Origin: Desulfobacterales bacterium
GTDB lineage: Bacteria; Desulfobacterota; Desulfobacteria; Desulfobacterales; Desulfosalsimonadaceae
Assembly: GCA_018224315.1 (NCBI GenBank)
Contig: JAGTVF010000023.1
Location: 1-7,262 of the forward strand
DNA: 7,262 nt
Reading direction: 5' to 3'
The notes beneath the pieces are model-generated. The model was not told the origin of the DNA. It worked only from the letters and a program-made list of their open reading frames with translations, and ran no database searches. Both the position numbers and the translations under genes were made by a program. Positions 5,023 to 7,262 of this stretch are shown here, in pieces (position 1 is the first letter of the stretch; the number at the start of each line of letters is the position of its first letter).

Positions 5023-7262
5023 TCAGGATGCTGTTTTGGTTTCCTGTGGTGATATCAATGCAAACAGGGCGGCATTGGCGTCATCAATGGCTTCTGCCCC
5101 GGTCATGTCCATGATTTGCTCAAAGTTTTCAGCCACCTCTTCGGGGGTGGGCGGGTTTTCGCCGCTGCCCAGCCTAATGCCTTTGCCGGTGAAAATGGCG
5201 GCCCGGTTGAAATAGCCCATTCCGGCATTGTAGATGTGGCCCGATTCCCGGCACTGATCGCTTGCCAGATAGACCACCATGGGTGTGACCAGTTCGGGTT
5301 TCATCCGGTCGAGCATTTCCCGGGGCATAATGTCTTCGGTGAGACGGGATGCGGCCAGGGGGGCGATGGTGTTAACGCAAATGCCGTATTTGGCCCCTTC
5401 CTGTTTCAGGGCGTTCATCATGCCCACCAGGGCCATTTTGGCGGCCGAATAGTTGGCCTGACCGAAGTTGCCGTATAGTCCGGCCGCCGAGGTGGTCATG
5501 ATCACCCGTCCATAGCCCTGGGGGCGCATAATTTCAAATGCCGGGCGGGTCACGTTGAAAGCGCCGTTTAAGTGAACCCCCAGCACTGCGTTCCAGTTTT
5601 CGGGCTCCATTTTGGCAAAGCTTTTGTCCCGAAGGATGCCGGCGTTGTTGATCACGATATCCACCCGGCCGTAATGTTTAAGGGCGCAGTCAATGATGTT
5701 TTGTCCGCCTTCGGCCGTGGCCACGCTGTCATAATTGGCAACGGCCTGCCCGCCGGCGGCCTTGATCTCATCCACCACCTGCTGGGCCGGTGCGGCCGAT
5801 CCATTGCCTGTGCCGTCTCTGGCTCCGCCCAGGTCATTGACCACTACGCTGGCGCCCCGGGATGCCAGTTCCAGGGCATAGGCCCTTCCCAGGCCGCCGC
5901 CGGCGCCGGTGATTACCGCCACCTGACCGTCAAAGCGGATTTTCGCCATTTCTTCGGCTGCTCCGGCAATGGGCCGGGCTTTCCAGAAGTAGTTGACAAA
6001 ACCGCGCTCCTTGTCCTGGGTGCGTTTGCGAAACACCATCTGCATGGGCAGTCCCACCTTGACTTCAGACAGCTTGCAGTCGGTGAAATCGGCCATGAAC
6101 CGGCCGCCGTTGTCAAACTGGATCATGCCGTAGATATGCGGCGGGTCATAGGATACCGCCAGCATGTCGCCGGTAAACGTTTTGACCTGTGCAGGCTGGC
6201 CGGCAAACTCGTAATCGTTCTGGGTGCGGCGGGCCGTGCACTGCGGATTGACACACACTTCGGTTTTGGGAAACTGGGGGGTTTGGCAGTTGGTGCATTT
6301 GCCGCCCACCAGTCCAAGGATCATTTTGCGTTTGCGCCACAGGGTGGTCATGGCCGTCTGGGTGGGGGCTTCTGCCCGGATGCCCATTTCCGGCTCCAGA
6401 AGATTCCGGAACACCAGCCATTTGGGGTAGTTGTCAACAGGTTCCCGGTTGTCCAAAACGCTTTGAAATCCGGGCGATTGCTGAAACCGGGTGATTTCTT
6501 CTGTGATCTTAAAGCACAGGGCATCGCTTCCCTGGCCAAATCCGGCCACCACGATGTTTTCACCGGGCTTTGCGGCATCCAGGGCTGCGGCCAGCATCAA
6601 AAGCGGGTGGGCAGAACCGGTATCCCCGCATACCTCGTGCATGTTGTCCATGACTTTTTCCGGATCTGCGCCCAGTTTTTTGGCCATTTTTTTGTGCTCG
6701 GCCTTGAAATAGCAGGGATAGACCAGTCTGTCGATTTCATCAATGCCCAGGTTCAGCTTTTTTAAAAGCCCGTTGACCGCCTGGGGGATGATCTTTGAAT
6801 AGCCCTCATCTCTTACCCAGCGCTCCTCCCAGGTATAGTCGAACCGGTTCTGCGCGCCCCGGTAATGGTCCACAAAGTCGCAGGACACTGAATAACTTCC
6901 CTGGTATTGGGCAATCACGTTTTTGCTGCCCACCACAAAGGAGGCCGCCCCGTCTCCGTACCACATCTCGTAAAACCCCCCGGGCTTTGTCTGGCGGCAG
7001 TCTGCGGCCGTGACCAGCAGGGTTTTGTCGGCTTTTCCCGCGGCTGCTTCCAGGGCAGTGGTCAGGGCCGTGGTGCCGGCCTTCTGGGAGGCCGTGAAAT
7101 CTGCCGAGGTGATGTCCTCGCGAAGATTTAAGGCTGTGGATACAATGCCGGCGTTTTGCCGGTCTGCAAAGGGAAACGAGGTGGATGCCAGATAAATCCC
7201 GTCAACACTTTCTTTGTCCGCATTCTGCAGGGCATTTCTGGAAGCTTCCACGGACATGGTCA
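5023..7262 (-). CDS. HMG-CoA-synthase-like / DUF35 / MFE-2-type dehydrogenase fusion, N-terminus cut by window edge
   Basis: At least 745 residues. Numbering starts at the Met encoded at 7257-7255. That Met is probably internal: TMSVEASRNAL matches an internal segment of archaeal HMG-CoA synthases, so some 45-60 residues lie beyond 7262. Module one (to about 290) is an HMG-CoA-synthase-like thiolase fold whose catalytic residues appear replaced: Thr26 for Glu, Gln58 for Cys, Pro181 for His, Asp212 for Asn. Module two (about 300-430) is DUF35, with a zinc ribbon (Cys321, 324, 335, 340) and an OB fold. Module three (about 438-735) is a complete SDR: TGAGGGLG at 450-457, Asp475 favouring NAD, NNAG at 537-540, and catalytic Asn564, Ser590, Tyr603 and Lys607. 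It closely resembles the 3-hydroxyacyl-CoA dehydrogenase domain of MFE-2. It probably works with the thiolase gene that follows in oxidising and cleaving an acyl-CoA of unknown identity. Confidence 0.9.
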   Translation of the reverse strand, partial: TMSVEASRNALQNADKESVDGIYLASTSFPFADRQNAGIVSTALNLREDITSADFTASQKAGTTALTTALEAAAGKADKTLLVTAADCRQTKPGGFYEMWYGDGAASFVVGSKNVIAQYQGSYSVSCDFVDHYRGAQNRFDYTWEERWVRDEGYSKIIPQAVNGLLKKLNLGIDEIDRLVYPCYFKAEHKKMAKKLGADPEKVMDNMHEVCGDTGSAHPLLMLAAALDAAKPGENIVVAGFGQGSDALCFKITEEITRFQQSPGFQSVLDNREPVDNYPKWLVFRNLLEPEMGIRAEAPTQTAMTTLWRKRKMILGLVGGKCTNCQTPQFPKTEVCVNPQCTARRTQNDYEFAGQPAQVKTFTGDMLAVSYDPPHIYGMIQFDNGGRFMADFTDCKLSEVKVGLPMQMVFRKRTQDKERGFVNYFWKARPIAGAAEEMAKIRFDGQVAVITGAGGGLGRAYALELASRGASVVVNDLGGARDGTGNGSAAPAQQVVDEIKAAGGQAVANYDSVATAEGGQNIIDCALKHYGRVDIVINNAGILRDKSFAKMEPENWNAVLGVHLNGAFNVTRPAFEIMRPQGYGRVIMTTSAAGLYGNFGQANYSAAKMALVGMMNALKQEGAKYGICVNTIAPLAASRLTEDIMPREMLDRMKPELVTPMVVYLASDQCRESGHIYNAGMGYFNRAAIFTGKGIRLGSGENPPTPEEVAENFEQIMDMTGAEAIDDANAALFALISPQETKTAS

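Noticed and set aside
5572..6765. Long plus-strand open frame of 397 codons opposite the fusion gene
   Set aside because: It is antisense to recognisable DUF35 and SDR coding sequence and has no recognisable domain or ribosome binding site.
7255..7257. Met at 7257 as the true start of the fusion protein
   Set aside because: The residues around it match an internal part of the HMG-CoA synthase fold, the frame is open to the window edge, and the preceding bases show no ribosome binding site.

Overview
The window reads as a GC-rich bacterial chromosome segment with short intergenic gaps, strong AGGAGG-type ribosome binding sites, and nearly all genes on the minus strand. The gene types are a flavin-dependent thymidylate synthase, an SCP2-type thiolase, an HMG-CoA-synthase-like/DUF35/short-chain dehydrogenase fusion, a DUF4404 protein and a CxxC-rich YkgJ-like protein. 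They suggest an anaerobic, acyl-CoA-metabolising Desulfobacterota (sulfate-reducer-like) organism. That assignment is an inference from protein style, not from a marker gene.

Layout, right to left (the direction of transcription for minus-strand genes). From 7262 to 5023 is a very large CoA-metabolism protein, cut by the window edge. It joins a degenerate HMG-CoA synthase/thiolase-fold module, a zinc-ribbon plus OB-fold (DUF35) module and a complete MFE-2-like 3-hydroxyacyl-CoA dehydrogenase (SDR). After an 85-base gap comes a full SCP2-type thiolase (4937 to 3729). These two genes form the most interesting block. The thiolase has no separate DUF35 partner here, so the DUF35 module inside the fusion is the natural candidate. 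Together the two proteins could oxidise a 3-hydroxyacyl-CoA and then thiolytically cleave the 3-ketoacyl-CoA. This logic is analogous to BbsCD plus BbsAB of anaerobic toluene degradation, and to the archaeal thiolase/DUF35/HMG-CoA synthase complex.

Converging on the thiolase is one small plus-strand gene (3422 to 3673) encoding an 83-residue, nine-cysteine YkgJ-like protein. It diverges from a minus-strand run starting near 3305: DUF4404 protein, alpha/beta hydrolase (monoacylglycerol-lipase type), AI-2E/PerM-family membrane protein, ThyX, and the first 39 residues of a zinc-type medium-chain alcohol dehydrogenase that leaves the window at position 1. Gaps in this run are 65, 10, 31 and 21 bases, so co-transcription is plausible. 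A good sigma-70-like promoter (TTGTCA, 17 bases, TAGGAT) precedes it.

The main discovery candidate is in the fusion protein. Every position where an active HMG-CoA synthase should carry a catalytic residue appears substituted (Glu to Thr, Cys to Gln, His to Pro, plus Asn to Asp). The module has therefore probably been repurposed as a non-condensing scaffold or an enzyme with different chemistry. No tRNA, rRNA, CRISPR array, insertion sequence or convincing rho-independent terminator was seen.
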